A stretch of DNA of 54,799 bases from Candidatus Anaeroferrophillacea bacterium (GCA_016933675.1 JAFGAM010000130.1:1-54799); one strand, 5' to 3'. Counted from the stretch's first letter, positions 9,168-17,926 are shown. Translations and numbers: made by a program. Notes: a model not told the origin generated them from the letters alone.

Positions 9168-10940
9168 TTAGATCAAAACCATGACCAGCAGAAGAAGGAA
9201 GAGAGCGATCACCGCCCCGCCGACGTAGTGTTGCACCCTGCCGGTCTGTACTTGCCGGAGCTCGTCGCCGCCCCGGACCACGCTGGCGGCGGTCCCGTCG
9301 ATAACGTGGTCGATACCATGCCAGTCGAACCAGCTCATCGCCCGCGCCATCGCCGTGGTAAAACGCAGCCCCACGGTACGGTAGACCTCACCGACCCAGT
9401 CATTGGCGACACTCAGGGGCCTGCGGGCCAGCCACATGAAAACCTGGGTGCCGCGACGGTAGAACCAGTCGAGATCCAGGTTCATCTTGTCCTTGGGCGC
9501 CAGCTTTTTCACCATCAGGTAGAAACCCAGGCCGGTGAACCCGAGAATCTGGAAGGTCTCCGACAGGTGGTAGGCCGAATAGGGGTGATAATGCACCGGG
9601 AAGGGCAGCATGTTGTAGAGGAAGTCCGGATAGACCCCCATGAAGATACACAGGAAGGCGGCAATGGCCATCCCGAGCTGCATGTTGAAGGGCGGGTCCT
9701 TGGCCTCCGGCACCGCCGGGTTGTCCTTGGCGAACCAGACAAAGTACGGCAGCTTGATCCCCACCGAAAGGAAGGTACCAACGGCAGCCAGGGTCAGCAT
9801 GATCATCAGCCCGGTGCGGTGATGTTCACCGGCGGCGGCGATGATCATCGACTTGCTGATGAAACCGCTGGTGAGCGGGAAGCCGGAGATGGATATGCCA
9901 CCGATGACGGTGAAGATCAGGCTCATGGGCATGAGCTTGTAGAGCCCGCCCAACTCGCTGAGCTTCGAACGACCGGTCATCTCCAGCACCGCGCCGGCAC
10001 CCATGAACAGCAGCGCCTTGTAGATGATGTGGGCGTAGGCATGGGCACAGGCGCCGTTGATCGCCATCGCCGTGCCGATGCCCACCCCGCAGACCATGTA
10101 GCCCACCTGACTGACAATATGGTAGGCGAGGATGCGGCGGGCGTCGTTCTCGATCACCGCGTAGGCGACGCCGTAGAGGGTCATGATCGCCCCCATGATC
10201 GCCAGCGCCTCGAAACCGGGGAAGGCCCGGGCAAGAACATAAACCGCGGTCTTGGTGGTGAAGGCGCACATGTACACCGCCCCGGTCACCGTCGCCTCGG
10301 GATAGGCATCGGGCAGCCAGGCGTGGATCGGCGGTACCGCGGCGTTGAGCATGAAACCGATCATGATGAGGTATTCCGCCAGCCCGGCGCTCTCCACCGG
10401 GATGCGGGCAAAGGTAAGGTCATGGAGGTGCTGGTAGCGCAGGAAGATCCCCGCCAGCAGTACCAGCCCCCCGGCGGTGTGGATCAACAGGTAGCGGTAG
10501 CCCGCCTCGATGGAGCGCTTCCGCTTGCGGTACCAGACGAGGAAGGTGGAGGCGAAAGCCATCAGCTCCCAAAAGATGAACAGGGTCAGATAATCCCCTG
10601 CCAGGGTGGTGCCAAGCGACCCGGCGACATAGAGAAACGCCGCCATGTGCTGGCCGCTCTCCTCGACGTGCAGCCCGTAGACGCTGCCGATGATCGCCAT
10701 CACGGTAAAAACGTGAAGGAAGACCATGGTCAGCTTGTCAACCGATCCGAACACCAGTTCGAAGCCCATGAAATGGCAAACACCGAAGCTATCCGGCAGG
10801 ATGCGGATCTGGGCGAAGGCGATGATGGGAATCGCCAGCAGCACCACCTTCTGCAGCTTCAGCCGCCGGGCGATGGGCAGCAGCACAGCCCCGAGGATGA
10901 ACCAGGCCGCCGGATGGACGAAGATGCCGCTAGTTACCAT
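9168..10940 (-). CDS. NuoL-like / MrpD-type antiporter subunit with lateral-helix C-terminus
   Basis: 590 residues. The core is a proton antiporter domain: Glu in LFIFWELMAFASTFLVW (TM5), Lys in CAFTTKTAVYVLARAFPG (TM8), Lys in SGFISKSM (TM12). The TM7 lysine position reads FMLNAAVPPIHAWLPDAYPE, with Asn instead of Lys. After the core comes a roughly 100-residue segment ending in a final membrane helix (GGDELRQVQTGRVQHYVGG, then a Leu-rich helix). This matches the end of NuoL, where a long amphipathic helix clamps the membrane arm. It probably fills the NuoL position although the core resembles Na+/H+ antiporter subunit D. Start ATG with GGGGGAAG 6 nt upstream; it overlaps the preceding small gene by 11 nt. 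Confidence 0.88.
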   Translation of the reverse strand: MVTSGIFVHPAAWFILGAVLLPIARRLKLQKVVLLAIPIIAFAQIRILPDSFGVCHFMGFELVFGSVDKLTMVFLHVFTVMAIIGSVYGLHVEESGQHMAAFLYVAGSLGTTLAGDYLTLFIFWELMAFASTFLVWYRKRKRSIEAGYRYLLIHTAGGLVLLAGIFLRYQHLHDLTFARIPVESAGLAEYLIMIGFMLNAAVPPIHAWLPDAYPEATVTGAVYMCAFTTKTAVYVLARAFPGFEALAIMGAIMTLYGVAYAVIENDARRILAYHIVSQVGYMVCGVGIGTAMAINGACAHAYAHIIYKALLFMGAGAVLEMTGRSKLSELGGLYKLMPMSLIFTVIGGISISGFPLTSGFISKSMIIAAAGEHHRTGLMIMLTLAAVGTFLSVGIKLPYFVWFAKDNPAVPEAKDPPFNMQLGMAIAAFLCIFMGVYPDFLYNMLPFPVHYHPYSAYHLSETFQILGFTGLGFYLMVKKLAPKDKMNLDLDWFYRRGTQVFMWLARRPLSVANDWVGEVYRTVGLRFTTAMARAMSWFDWHGIDHVIDGTAASVVRGGDELRQVQTGRVQHYVGGAVIALFLLLLVMVLI

Positions 10941-11175
10941 AGAAATCTTCCCCCTTCATCAGCCAGACCTTGGCCAGGCCCTTGAAGATGACGATCATTC
11001 CGAGACAGCCGACAAGCCCGACGAAGGCCCAGAAGCCAATGATGTGATCGCCCCAGAAATGGGCGTGGTGCCGTACGGCGAAGAAATCGAAGACGACGGC
11101 GAACGCCAGGAAGGCGAAGAACAGCAGCCTGAACAGGTCGGATCGCTCGCGCAGCGAAGCAATAATGTGTCCCAT
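10930..11175 (-). CDS. Small two-helix membrane protein of the nuo operon
   Basis: 81 residues starting MGHIIASLRERSDLFRLL. Two hydrophobic segments (about LFRLLFFAFLAFAVVFDFFA, residues 14-33, and IIGFWAFVGLVGCLGMIVIF, about 45-64) flank a His-rich turn (VRHHAHFWGDH). The ATG overlaps the stop of the MrpD-like gene (TGATG) and its end overlaps the next gene by 11 nt, so translation looks coupled to both antiporter subunits. I do not recognise it as a classical Nuo subunit. Position and coupling suggest an accessory subunit or assembly factor for the extra antiporter modules. Confidence 0.8.
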   Translation of the reverse strand: MGHIIASLRERSDLFRLLFFAFLAFAVVFDFFAVRHHAHFWGDHIIGFWAFVGLVGCLGMIVIFKGLAKVWLMKGEDFYGN

Positions 11176-12668
11176 CACGCCCCCACCATCAGGTTAATGA
11201 TTCTCAGGAACAGATCGGGATAGAGCCCGAACAATACCGACAGCAACGAGGTAATGCACAGCGGCACCACCATCAGCATGACCAGCGGCGACCGCTCCAG
11301 AGAGCCGGTCTGGCCGGCGTCGGCCGCCGGCGGCGTACCGTAGAAGGACTGAAGGAATATCGGCACGAAGTAGCCGGCATTCAGCAGGCTGGAAACCAGC
11401 AGCACCACCAGCAACAGGGTATTGTGGAGATCCATGGTGGCCAGGGCAAGGAACCACTTGGTGACGAAACCGCTCACCGGCGGCGCGCCGATCATGCTCA
11501 GCGAGGCGATACCGAAGGCCAGCATGGTCAAGGGCATGCGGTGCCCCAGCCCCCCCATCTCGTTGATGTCCTTTTTGCCCGAGGCGACGAAGATGGCGCC
11601 GGCAGCGAAGAACAGGGTGATCTTCGAAAAGGCGTGGTTGACGATGTGGATGAGCCCGCCGGTAACGCCGTTGGGAGTCAGCATCGCCACCCCGAGGATG
11701 ATGTAGGAAAGCTGGCTGATGGTTGAATAGGCCAGCCGCGCCTTGAGATTGGTCTTGGTCAGGGCAATGATCGAGGCAACGACGATGGTAAAGGAGACAA
11801 AATAGGCGGTAAAGAGCCCCAACCCGTAGTCATGCAGCAGCTTGGTTCCGAAGATCGACAGCATCACCCGGCAGGTGGAGAAAACCCCAACCTTGACGAC
11901 CACCACCGCATGGAGCAGGGCACTGACCGGCGTCGGCGCCACCATCGCCGAAGGCAGCCAGCTGTGCAGCGGCATAATGCCGGCCTTGGCGAAACCAAAC
12001 AGGCAGAGCAAGTAGCTCACGGTCACCAGCCAGCGGCTGGTCTCGGTTGGAAAGATGCCGTTGACAATGCCGTTATAGCAGAAATCCAGGGTTCCACACT
12101 GCACGTAAATGAGGATCATTGCCGGCAACAGGAATGCCTTGGAGGTAAACATCAGATAGATGATGTATTTGCGCGCCCCCTCGTAGCCCTCGGCATCCTG
12201 GTGGTGGGCCACCAGCGGATAGGTGAAGATGGAAACGATCTCGTAGAACAAGTAGAGGGTGAACAGGTTGCCGGCAAAAGCCGCGCCCATGGCACCGCCG
12301 ACGGAAACCGCGTAGCAGACGTAGAACCGGGTCTGGGCGTGCTCATTAAGGCCGCGCATGTAACCGATGCAGTAGAAACCGGCCAGGATCCAGAGGAACG
12401 ATGCGGTGCCGGCGAAGAGGATGCCGAGCCCGTCGAGATGGAATTTAACCGAGATGCCGGGATAGAGGGTGAAAAGTACGCATTCGTAGCTCCCCCCGGC
12501 GAGGATGTGCGGCAACACGTTGACCACCGACAGGAAGGTCAACCCGGCGCCGGCGATGGACCATGTCTCACGCAGGTTCGGCCGGCTGCCGGAGGCCATG
12601 ATCAGCAGCGCGGAGACCAGCGGGATGGCGCAGGTCAGAAGTATTTTGCTGGTTATGATCGTTTCCAT
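11175..12668 (-). CDS. Additional MrpD-like antiporter subunit of the nuo operon
   Basis: 497 residues, about 14 membrane helices. All four pumping positions are present: Glu in LFTLYLFYEIVSIFTYPLV (TM5), Lys in LFGFAKAGIMPLHSWLPSAM (TM7), Lys in VVVVKVGVFSTCRVML (TM8) and Lys in PVSGFVTKWFLALA (TM12). It ends right after the core, without a NuoL-type lateral helix. Sequence is closer to MrpD-type Na+/H+ antiporter subunits than to NuoL, M or N, and it comes in addition to those, giving four antiporter-like subunits in one operon. Start is supported by AGGAT about 6-8 nt upstream. A 270-base spacer with a stem-loop separates it from nuoK. Confidence 0.88.
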   Translation of the reverse strand: METIITSKILLTCAIPLVSALLIMASGSRPNLRETWSIAGAGLTFLSVVNVLPHILAGGSYECVLFTLYPGISVKFHLDGLGILFAGTASFLWILAGFYCIGYMRGLNEHAQTRFYVCYAVSVGGAMGAAFAGNLFTLYLFYEIVSIFTYPLVAHHQDAEGYEGARKYIIYLMFTSKAFLLPAMILIYVQCGTLDFCYNGIVNGIFPTETSRWLVTVSYLLCLFGFAKAGIMPLHSWLPSAMVAPTPVSALLHAVVVVKVGVFSTCRVMLSIFGTKLLHDYGLGLFTAYFVSFTIVVASIIALTKTNLKARLAYSTISQLSYIILGVAMLTPNGVTGGLIHIVNHAFSKITLFFAAGAIFVASGKKDINEMGGLGHRMPLTMLAFGIASLSMIGAPPVSGFVTKWFLALATMDLHNTLLLVVLLVSSLLNAGYFVPIFLQSFYGTPPAADAGQTGSLERSPLVMLMVVPLCITSLLSVLFGLYPDLFLRIINLMVGA

Positions 12669-12938
12669 ACCCGATCCTGTCTGCGGTTAATAAGCCCGCT
12701 GAATAGATGACATGCCTTGCTGCCCGAAGTCTTCCTCCGGCCGGAAGCAGTCGAAAGAACCAGGAATCCAGGCGTCAGGAGACGGTAGCCGTCGGTCCAT
12801 GTACCTGTTTCTCGCGGTTCCCTGCCTCCTGAAGGCTATCTCCCCCGGCGCCTTCAGGCTCCCGGTATACGGGGCGGGGATGGCAACCACCCATGTCACG
12901 TATCAAGCGGCCTGATTCACACAATCGGCAACCGCCAC
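12669..12938 (-). other. 270-base spacer in the nuo operon with a 9-bp stem-loop
   Basis: No credible gene. Contains CCTGAAGGC (12828-12836), a 13-nt loop and GCCTTCAGG (12850-12858), a perfect 9-bp hairpin without a T tract. All other junctions from nuoA to nuoK overlap or are a few bases, so this spacer splits the operon into nuoA-K and the antiporter block. I see no strong promoter in it. Confidence 0.5.
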
Positions 12939-13253
12939 TCAGTGCCGCAAGTCATGCACGTCAGCGGGATCGGCGGTGTAATACCGGCGATAGACCGCAA
13001 AGATGATGCTCACGGCGATGGCCGCCTCGGCGGCGGCGATTCCCATGATGAACAGGGTGAAAATCTGCCCGATGGCCGGGTCCGGCGCCAGAAAGCGGTT
13101 GAAGGCCATGAAGTTCAGCCCGGCGCCGCTCAGCATGAGTTCAATGGAGATCAGCATGCCGATGAACGAGCGGTGCTGCAGCATACCGTACAGCCCGAGG
13201 ATCAGCATGAAGAGGGAGATCACCAGGTAGGTGTTCAGGTTGGCGCTCAGCAT
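12939..13253 (-). CDS. nuoK: NADH-quinone oxidoreductase subunit K
   Basis: 104 residues, three helices, a membrane-arm subunit of complex I. The two conserved membrane glutamates of the proton pathway are present: GMLISIELMLSGAGLNF (near residue 37) and GIAAAEAAIAVSI (near 73). Length is typical. The ATG overlaps the nuoJ stop (TGATG). It closes the conserved nuoABCDHIJK block. Confidence 0.95.
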   Translation of the reverse strand: MLSANLNTYLVISLFMLILGLYGMLQHRSFIGMLISIELMLSGAGLNFMAFNRFLAPDPAIGQIFTLFIMGIAAAEAAIAVSIIFAVYRRYYTADPADVHDLRH

Positions 13254-13777
13254 CAGAAATGCTCCTCGTCCCTGCCGCCCCGGGCGAGAATGATGGCCCC
13301 GACGATGGCGGTGAGCAGAACCACCGAGATCAGCTCGAAGGCAAGACAGTAGCGGTACATGAGGGTTTCACCGAGATAGGCAAGGCTGAAATCGCCCTGC
13401 ACCGCGGCCGCCGGGGTCCACACCGTCCGGCTGATGGCGATGAGCAGGGTAATGAACACCGCCACCCCGGCCGTCAGGGCCAGGAAGGGGTTGGCGACGC
13501 CGATGCCCTGCTCCCGCACCTCCGACGGGGTGTAGCCCACCATGATGCCGAAGACAATCATGATGCACACCGCGCCGACGTAGATAAGGATCTGCATCAG
13601 GGCAAGAAAGGGGCTGCCGAGATGAAAATAGAGCCCCGCCACCCCCAGGAGCGACACCGCCAGCCCAAGCACCGCGTGCATCAGGATGCGGCTCCGCACC
13701 GCCATGATCCCCCCGAACAGCACCAGGAAGACGAAGACGAAGAAGATTATCTCGTTCACGTTCTGGTAGAAACTCAT
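13253..13777 (-). CDS. nuoJ: NADH-quinone oxidoreductase subunit J
   Basis: 174 residues, five predicted helices. The conserved TM3 stretch is visible (HLGSPFLALMQILIYVGAVC followed by IMIVFGIMVGY); in known structures this helix carries the pi-bulge that links the quinone site to the proton channels. The start overlaps the nuoI stop by 4 nt (ATGA), and the stop overlaps nuoK. Length and position fit NuoJ. Confidence 0.95.
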   Translation of the reverse strand: MSFYQNVNEIIFFVFVFLVLFGGIMAVRSRILMHAVLGLAVSLLGVAGLYFHLGSPFLALMQILIYVGAVCIMIVFGIMVGYTPSEVREQGIGVANPFLALTAGVAVFITLLIAISRTVWTPAAAVQGDFSLAYLGETLMYRYCLAFELISVVLLTAIVGAIILARGGRDEEHF

Positions 13778-14220
13778 CCGCGCTCCTCCAGCCGTCTGAT
13801 CAGGTCGTAATGGAACTCCTCGCGGGTGAAGCCGGCGATGTTATAGTCCTGGGAGAAATCGATGGCGCCCTTGGGGCAGGTCTCGACGCAGGTACCGCAG
13901 AGACTGCACCTGGTGAAGTCGAGGGCGAAGACCGTCAGGGTCTTGCCCTTCTCGCCCTCCTTCTTTTCTCCCTCGACCGTGATGCAGCCCGACGGGCAGG
14001 CACGGGCACACATACCGCAAACGATACAGGGACACTCGCCGCTCTCCGGATCCCGCCTGAGCTCGATATGGCCCCGGTAGTTGGGGGTGATGTCGAGTTT
14101 TTCCCGCGGGTACTGGACCGTGACGATGGGCTGCAGGCAGGCCTTGAAAGTTACCCCGAGCCCCACCAGCAGGCTTTTGCCGCCGACGTACAGTTCGGTA
14201 AAATATCCTTTTTTGCTCAT
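13774..14220 (-). CDS. nuoI: NADH-quinone oxidoreductase subunit I (2x[4Fe-4S] ferredoxin)
   Basis: 148 residues starting MSKKGYFTELYVGGKSLLVG. Two ferredoxin-type motifs, CIVCGMCARACPSGC (about residues 65-79) and CSLCGTCVETCPKGA (about 105-119), bind the two [4Fe-4S] clusters (N6a, N6b) that pass electrons to NuoB. The N-terminal amphipathic part would lie on the membrane. In this operon, without NuoEFG, NuoI is the outermost Fe-S subunit and so the probable docking point for an alternative donor. The gene starts 4 nt after the nuoH stop. Confidence 0.95.
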   Translation of the reverse strand: MSKKGYFTELYVGGKSLLVGLGVTFKACLQPIVTVQYPREKLDITPNYRGHIELRRDPESGECPCIVCGMCARACPSGCITVEGEKKEGEKGKTLTVFALDFTRCSLCGTCVETCPKGAIDFSQDYNIAGFTREEFHYDLIRRLEERG

Positions 14221-14224
14221 GATG

Positions 14225-15208
14225 TCACAGCACCTTGACCAGCACCGCGGTGACGAGGACATTCACCAGGGCGAAGGGAATGAGGTATTTCCAGCAGAAA
14301 TTCATCAACTGATCGAACCGGGTCCGCGGATAGGTCCAGCGGATCCAGACCAGGAACACCATCAGGCCGTATACCTTGAGGAAGAACCAGATGATTCCGG
14401 AATAGTCGCCGAAGGGCAGCGGAATGCCGCGCCAACCGCCGAGGAACAGGGTCGTGGCGATGGAGCAGACGATGAACATGTTGGCGTATTCCGCCAGCAT
14501 GAAGAGGCTGAAACCCATGCCGCTATACTCGGTGTGGTAGCCGGCGGTGAGCTCACTCTCGGCCTCGGGGAGGTCGAAGGGGGCACGGTTGGTCTCCGCC
14601 ACCCCGGCGATGATATAGGTGATGAATGCGATGGGCTGAATGAGGAAAAACCAGATCTTCCCCTGGGCAGCGACAATCCCCTGGAGGCTGAAGGTACCGG
14701 TCATGAGCACCACCGCCAGCAGCGACAGCAGCATGGGGATTTCATAGGAAATGTTCTGCGCCACCGAGCGCACGGCACCGAAAAGGGAGTACTTGTTGTT
14801 TGAACTCCAGCCGGCCACGAGGATGGTGAGGACGTTCAGCGACGAGATGGCAAGGATGAAGATCAGGCCGACATCCAGATCCCGGATCACCAGCTTGCGG
14901 CTGAAAGGGATAACGATGAAGGGCAGCACCACCGGGGCGAAGGAGAGCACGGGCGCCAGGCGAAAGAGGAAGTGATCCGACTTCTCCGGGATCACCAGCT
15001 GCTTGCCGATGAGCTTCAGTCCGTCGATCAGCAGCTGCAGAATGCCGTGAGGCCCGACCTCCATGAGCCCCGGCCGGCGCTGGATATGGGCCGAGAGCTT
15101 GCGTTCCAGGTAGCCCATGATCATCGCGTTGAGGAACACGAAGGCGACGACCAAAACGGCGGCCACCACCATGCGGATCAGTTCGGGCATCAGGCTTTCC
15201 ATCATCAT
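14225..15208 (-). CDS. nuoH: NADH-quinone oxidoreductase subunit H
   Basis: 327 residues, eight helices; forms part of the quinone chamber and the junction to the membrane arm. Conserved elements include YLERKLSAHIQRRPG (first loop), WSSNNKYSLFGAVRSVAQNI, the EIPMLLS glutamate, and AETNRAPFDLPEAESELTAG (the charged cytoplasmic loop). The ATG overlaps the nuoD stop (TAATG). Length is normal, with no extension of the sort that might accommodate an additional antiporter module. Confidence 0.95.
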   Translation of the reverse strand: MMMESLMPELIRMVVAAVLVVAFVFLNAMIMGYLERKLSAHIQRRPGLMEVGPHGILQLLIDGLKLIGKQLVIPEKSDHFLFRLAPVLSFAPVVLPFIVIPFSRKLVIRDLDVGLIFILAISSLNVLTILVAGWSSNNKYSLFGAVRSVAQNISYEIPMLLSLLAVVLMTGTFSLQGIVAAQGKIWFFLIQPIAFITYIIAGVAETNRAPFDLPEAESELTAGYHTEYSGMGFSLFMLAEYANMFIVCSIATTLFLGGWRGIPLPFGDYSGIIWFFLKVYGLMVFLVWIRWTYPRTRFDQLMNFCWKYLIPFALVNVLVTAVLVKVL

Positions 15209-16320
15209 TACCTGTCAATCTCGGGAATGACCAGATCGAGACTCCCCATGGCCGCCACCAGGTCGGACAGAAGCATCCCGTGGCACAGCTCGGGCAGCAC
15301 GCTCAGGTTGGAATAGGACGGCACCCGGATGCGCATCCGGTAGGGCACCTCAGTGCCGTCGCTGATCAGGTAGTAGGTCAGCTCGCCGCGCGCCGCTTCC
15401 ACCGCAAAACTCACGTCACCCGGTGACAGTTTCAATTTTTTCGGCACCTTGGCCATCACCGGGCCATCCGGCAGGCGGTCCAGCGCCTGTTCGATGATGC
15501 GCAGGCTCTGCTCCATTTCCTTGAACCGGACAAGGAAGCGATCGAGGGAGTCGCCGTTCTCGCCCACCGGGATTTCGAAGTCGAACTCCGGATACACCGA
15601 GTAGGGCTCGGCCCGGCGCACGTCGTAGGGCACCCCGGCGCCGCGCGCCACCGGCCCGGTGGCACCGTAGCGCTGGCACATGTCCTTGTCGATGATCCCC
15701 ACACCCTCCACGCGTTTGAGGAAGATGACGTTACCGTTGACCAGTTTCTCCAGCATCGGAAAGCGGCTCCGCAGCCGGGTGATGAAGGCCCGGGTACGCT
15801 CGACGAACTTGTCGTCGATATCCCGGGAAACACCGCCGGCGCGGAAGTAGCAGTAGGTCAGGCGCGAGCCGGTGATGTCCTCGAGGATGTCGAGGATCTG
15901 CTCGCGATCGTCGAAGGTGTAGAGGATCGGGGTAAAGGCGCCGAGATCCAGCAACAGCGCACCGTACCACAGCAGGTGGCTGGCGATGCGGTTGAGCTCG
16001 GAGGTGATAACGCGGATGTATTCCGCCCGCGGCGGCACCTCGATACCGGCGAGACGCTCAATGAGGGCGCAGTAGCCATGGTTGTAGTGCAACGCACCGG
16101 CATAATCCATGCGCGCGGTGTTAGGGTAGAACCCGGGCCAGGCACGGGCCTCGGCCATCTTCTCCTGCATCCGGTGGCCGTAGCCCAGCACCGGCTGCGG
16201 GTTGAGGACATACTCGCCGTCCATCTCGAGGATCACCCGGAGCACCCCGTGGGTACTCGGATGCTGCGGCCCCATGTTGAGATGAAAGCGATGATGCAGG
16301 GGGGCTTGAGCTTCCGACAT
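15208..16320 (-). CDS. nuoD: NADH-quinone oxidoreductase subunit D
   Basis: 370 residues, the 49-kDa subunit, homologous to NiFe-hydrogenase large subunits and lining the quinone site with NuoB. Visible are NMGPQHPSTHGVLR near the N-terminus with the quinone-site His, YGHRMQEKMAEAR, and the ITGSRLTYCYFRAGGVSRDI block. As in all NuoD proteins, the Ni-binding cysteines of hydrogenases are absent. C and D are separate genes here. It starts 5 nt after the nuoC stop. Confidence 0.95.
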   Translation of the reverse strand: MSEAQAPLHHRFHLNMGPQHPSTHGVLRVILEMDGEYVLNPQPVLGYGHRMQEKMAEARAWPGFYPNTARMDYAGALHYNHGYCALIERLAGIEVPPRAEYIRVITSELNRIASHLLWYGALLLDLGAFTPILYTFDDREQILDILEDITGSRLTYCYFRAGGVSRDIDDKFVERTRAFITRLRSRFPMLEKLVNGNVIFLKRVEGVGIIDKDMCQRYGATGPVARGAGVPYDVRRAEPYSVYPEFDFEIPVGENGDSLDRFLVRFKEMEQSLRIIEQALDRLPDGPVMAKVPKKLKLSPGDVSFAVEAARGELTYYLISDGTEVPYRMRIRVPSYSNLSVLPELCHGMLLSDLVAAMGSLDLVIPEIDR

Positions 16321-16325
16321 GGCCC

Positions 16326-16838
16326 CTACTCCTTGGCCGCCGGTGCGGCGGCGGTATCTTCGGCAACCTTCGGTTCCGGCCAGCGAACGGCGGCGGCATC
16401 CTTCAGGTTCTTTTCACTCTTGAGCAGCGGCTTTAGGTCGACATCCTCCTCGGGGAGGATGAGCGGTTCGAGGTTCGGGTGGCCAGTGAACACGACCCCG
16501 TAGAAATCCCGGGTTTCGCGCTCGTGCCAATTGGCGCCGGGGAAGATGTCGGCAATGGTCGGCACCGCACCCGCGGCATCGACCGTCGTAAAGCCCATCA
16601 CCCGGGACTGGCGGTCGAAGTGGGCGAACTGGTAGCGCACCTCGATGGCCGGGGCAACGTGCACCGCGGTGACGAACCCGATGAAATAGCCCTGATCGTG
16701 CATGATCCGGGCAAAATCGCGCACCCGTCCATTCTCCAGTTCCACCAGCAGGTGGTAGCCGCGTTGGCCGTACTCCACCGGGGTCACCGCGACGGCGACG
16801 GCCTGCACCGCACGTTGCACATCCTCAGTTTGGCGCAT
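16326..16838 (-). CDS. nuoC: NADH-quinone oxidoreductase subunit C
   Basis: 170 residues from [16 protein letters not shown]. The 30-kDa subunit signature [19 protein letters not shown] is near residue 120, followed by [16 protein letters not shown]. The C-terminal tail is Ala/Pro/Lys-rich ([13 protein letters not shown]). It overlaps the nuoB end by 14 nt, so the start at 16838 is preferred over in-frame starts further inside nuoB. It scaffolds NuoB/D/I in the peripheral arm. Confidence 0.93.
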   Translation of the reverse strand: MRQTEDVQRAVQAVAVAVTPVEYGQRGYHLLVELENGRVRDFARIMHDQGYFIGFVTAVHVAPAIEVRYQFAHFDRQSRVMGFTTVDAAGAVPTIADIFPGANWHERETRDFYGVVFTGHPNLEPLILPEEDVDLKPLLKSEKNLKDAAAVRWPEPKVAEDTAAAPAAKE

Positions 16839-17421
16839 CGGACACCTTCCTCTGCGGAAACGGGTGGCGCACCCCGGCGATCTTCTCCTGGAGCTTGAGA
16901 ATCCCCTCGATGAGCCCCTCGGGGCGGGGCGGGCAGCCGGGAACGTAGACATCCACCGGGATGAGCCGGTCCACCCCTTCCACCACGTTGTAGTTCTCCT
17001 CCACCGCGAAGGGCCCGCCGGAGATGGCGCAGTTACCCATGGCGATAACATACTTCGGCGCCGGCATCTGCTCGTAGAGGGTCATCACCGCCGGCGCCAT
17101 CTTCCGGTTCACCGTACCGGCGACGATCATCAGATCGCTCTGCCGGGGCGACGGCCGGAAAACCTCGGAGCCGTAGCGCGAGATATCGAAGCGTGCCATC
17201 CCCATACACATCATCTCGATGGCACAGCAGGCAAGCCCGAAGGTCATCGGCCACAACGAGTTGGCGCGGCAGACGTCGAGAATCTTCTCCGCCAGCTGCA
17301 GCCGCACCATCGGTCCGAGATCCGCGGTGACCAGTTCGCCGGGCGTACCGCGTTCGAGCCGGCGGCGCAGTTCACCGGCATAGGAATGGATATTCAGGAC
17401 AGAATTTTTTTCTTCGGCCAC
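16825..17421 (-). CDS. nuoB: NADH-quinone oxidoreductase subunit B
   Basis: 198 residues, carries the terminal cluster N2 that reduces quinone. The four ligand cysteines are seen in [11 protein letters not shown] (tandem Cys near residue 64), [10 protein letters not shown] and [11 protein letters not shown]. It begins with GTG at 17421 inside the end of nuoA (28-nt overlap), which points to translational coupling. The N-terminus (about 45 residues before the core) is somewhat long but within the range of the family. Confidence 0.95.
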   Translation of the reverse strand: MAEEKNSVLNIHSYAGELRRRLERGTPGELVTADLGPMVRLQLAEKILDVCRANSLWPMTFGLACCAIEMMCMGMARFDISRYGSEVFRPSPRQSDLMIVAGTVNRKMAPAVMTLYEQMPAPKYVIAMGNCAISGGPFAVEENYNVVEGVDRLIPVDVYVPGCPPRPEGLIEGILKLQEKIAGVRHPFPQRKVSDAPN

Positions 17422-17786
17422 GTGAACACTCCTTTCGCCCAGGCGTAGACCACGGCCAGCGACAGGATCAGGACAAAGATGATGAATTCCACCGCCCCGC
17501 GGATGCCGGCCACCCGGTCATAGGCGGCGGCGACGGGAAAGAGGTAGAGGATATCGACATCGAAGGCGAGGAAGATGAGCGCGTAGAGATAGTAGGAGAC
17601 CCCGAAGCGGATATCCCAGGCTGAACCGAAGGGATCCATGCCGCACTCGTAGGTATCCATGGTCTTACGGTTGAAAACCCGGGGGCGCAGGAGATTGGAG
17701 ATAACGAAGGGGCCGATGGCGGCGAGAAGTCCGCCGATGAGGAAGAGGATGACATACGTGAAATCAACCATGGAGGTTTCGCTCAT
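17394..17786 (-). CDS. nuoA: NADH-quinone oxidoreductase subunit A
   Basis: 130 residues, three helices. Shows the [20 protein letters not shown] loop and the [13 protein letters not shown] helix with conserved acidic residues, diagnostic of NuoA. Start at 17786 is chosen because GGAGG lies 9 nt upstream; the ATG at 17795 would abut that site. First gene of the nuo operon; a promoter with a perfect -35 lies about 110 bases upstream. No nuoE, nuoF or nuoG is found on either side. Confidence 0.93.
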   Translation of the reverse strand: MSETSMVDFTYVILFLIGGLLAAIGPFVISNLLRPRVFNRKTMDTYECGMDPFGSAWDIRFGVSYYLYALIFLAFDVDILYLFPVAAAYDRVAGIRGAVEFIIFVLILSLAVVYAWAKGVFTWPKKKILS

Positions 17787-17842
17787 CAACTTCATCCTCC
17801 GGGACCGGTCAATGCCTGCCGGGTGATCGGCACCACCGCGAC

Positions 17843-17926
17843 AGCCGTTTGAACTTCACCTTGATATTTACAAAACAGGGCATTCAAAACGGCTATGGTT
17901 CTAGCCGATGCATCGCTGCTTGTCAA
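17843..17926 (-). promoter_or_regulatory. nuo promoter with inverted repeat at +1
   Basis: Minus strand: TTGACA at 17926-17921, 17-bp spacer, TAGAAC at 17903-17898, a good sigma-70 type match. The predicted start (about 17890) falls within the left arm of an inverted repeat: AGCCGTTTTGAA (17894-17883) and TTCAAACGGCT (17853-17843), 11 pairs with one bulge and a 29-nt loop. The repeat could be a 5' mRNA stem-loop or an operator. Confidence 0.65.

Noticed and set aside
9126..10985. 619-codon plus-strand ORF
   Set aside because: Antisense to the NuoL-like gene and biased in composition; no motifs.
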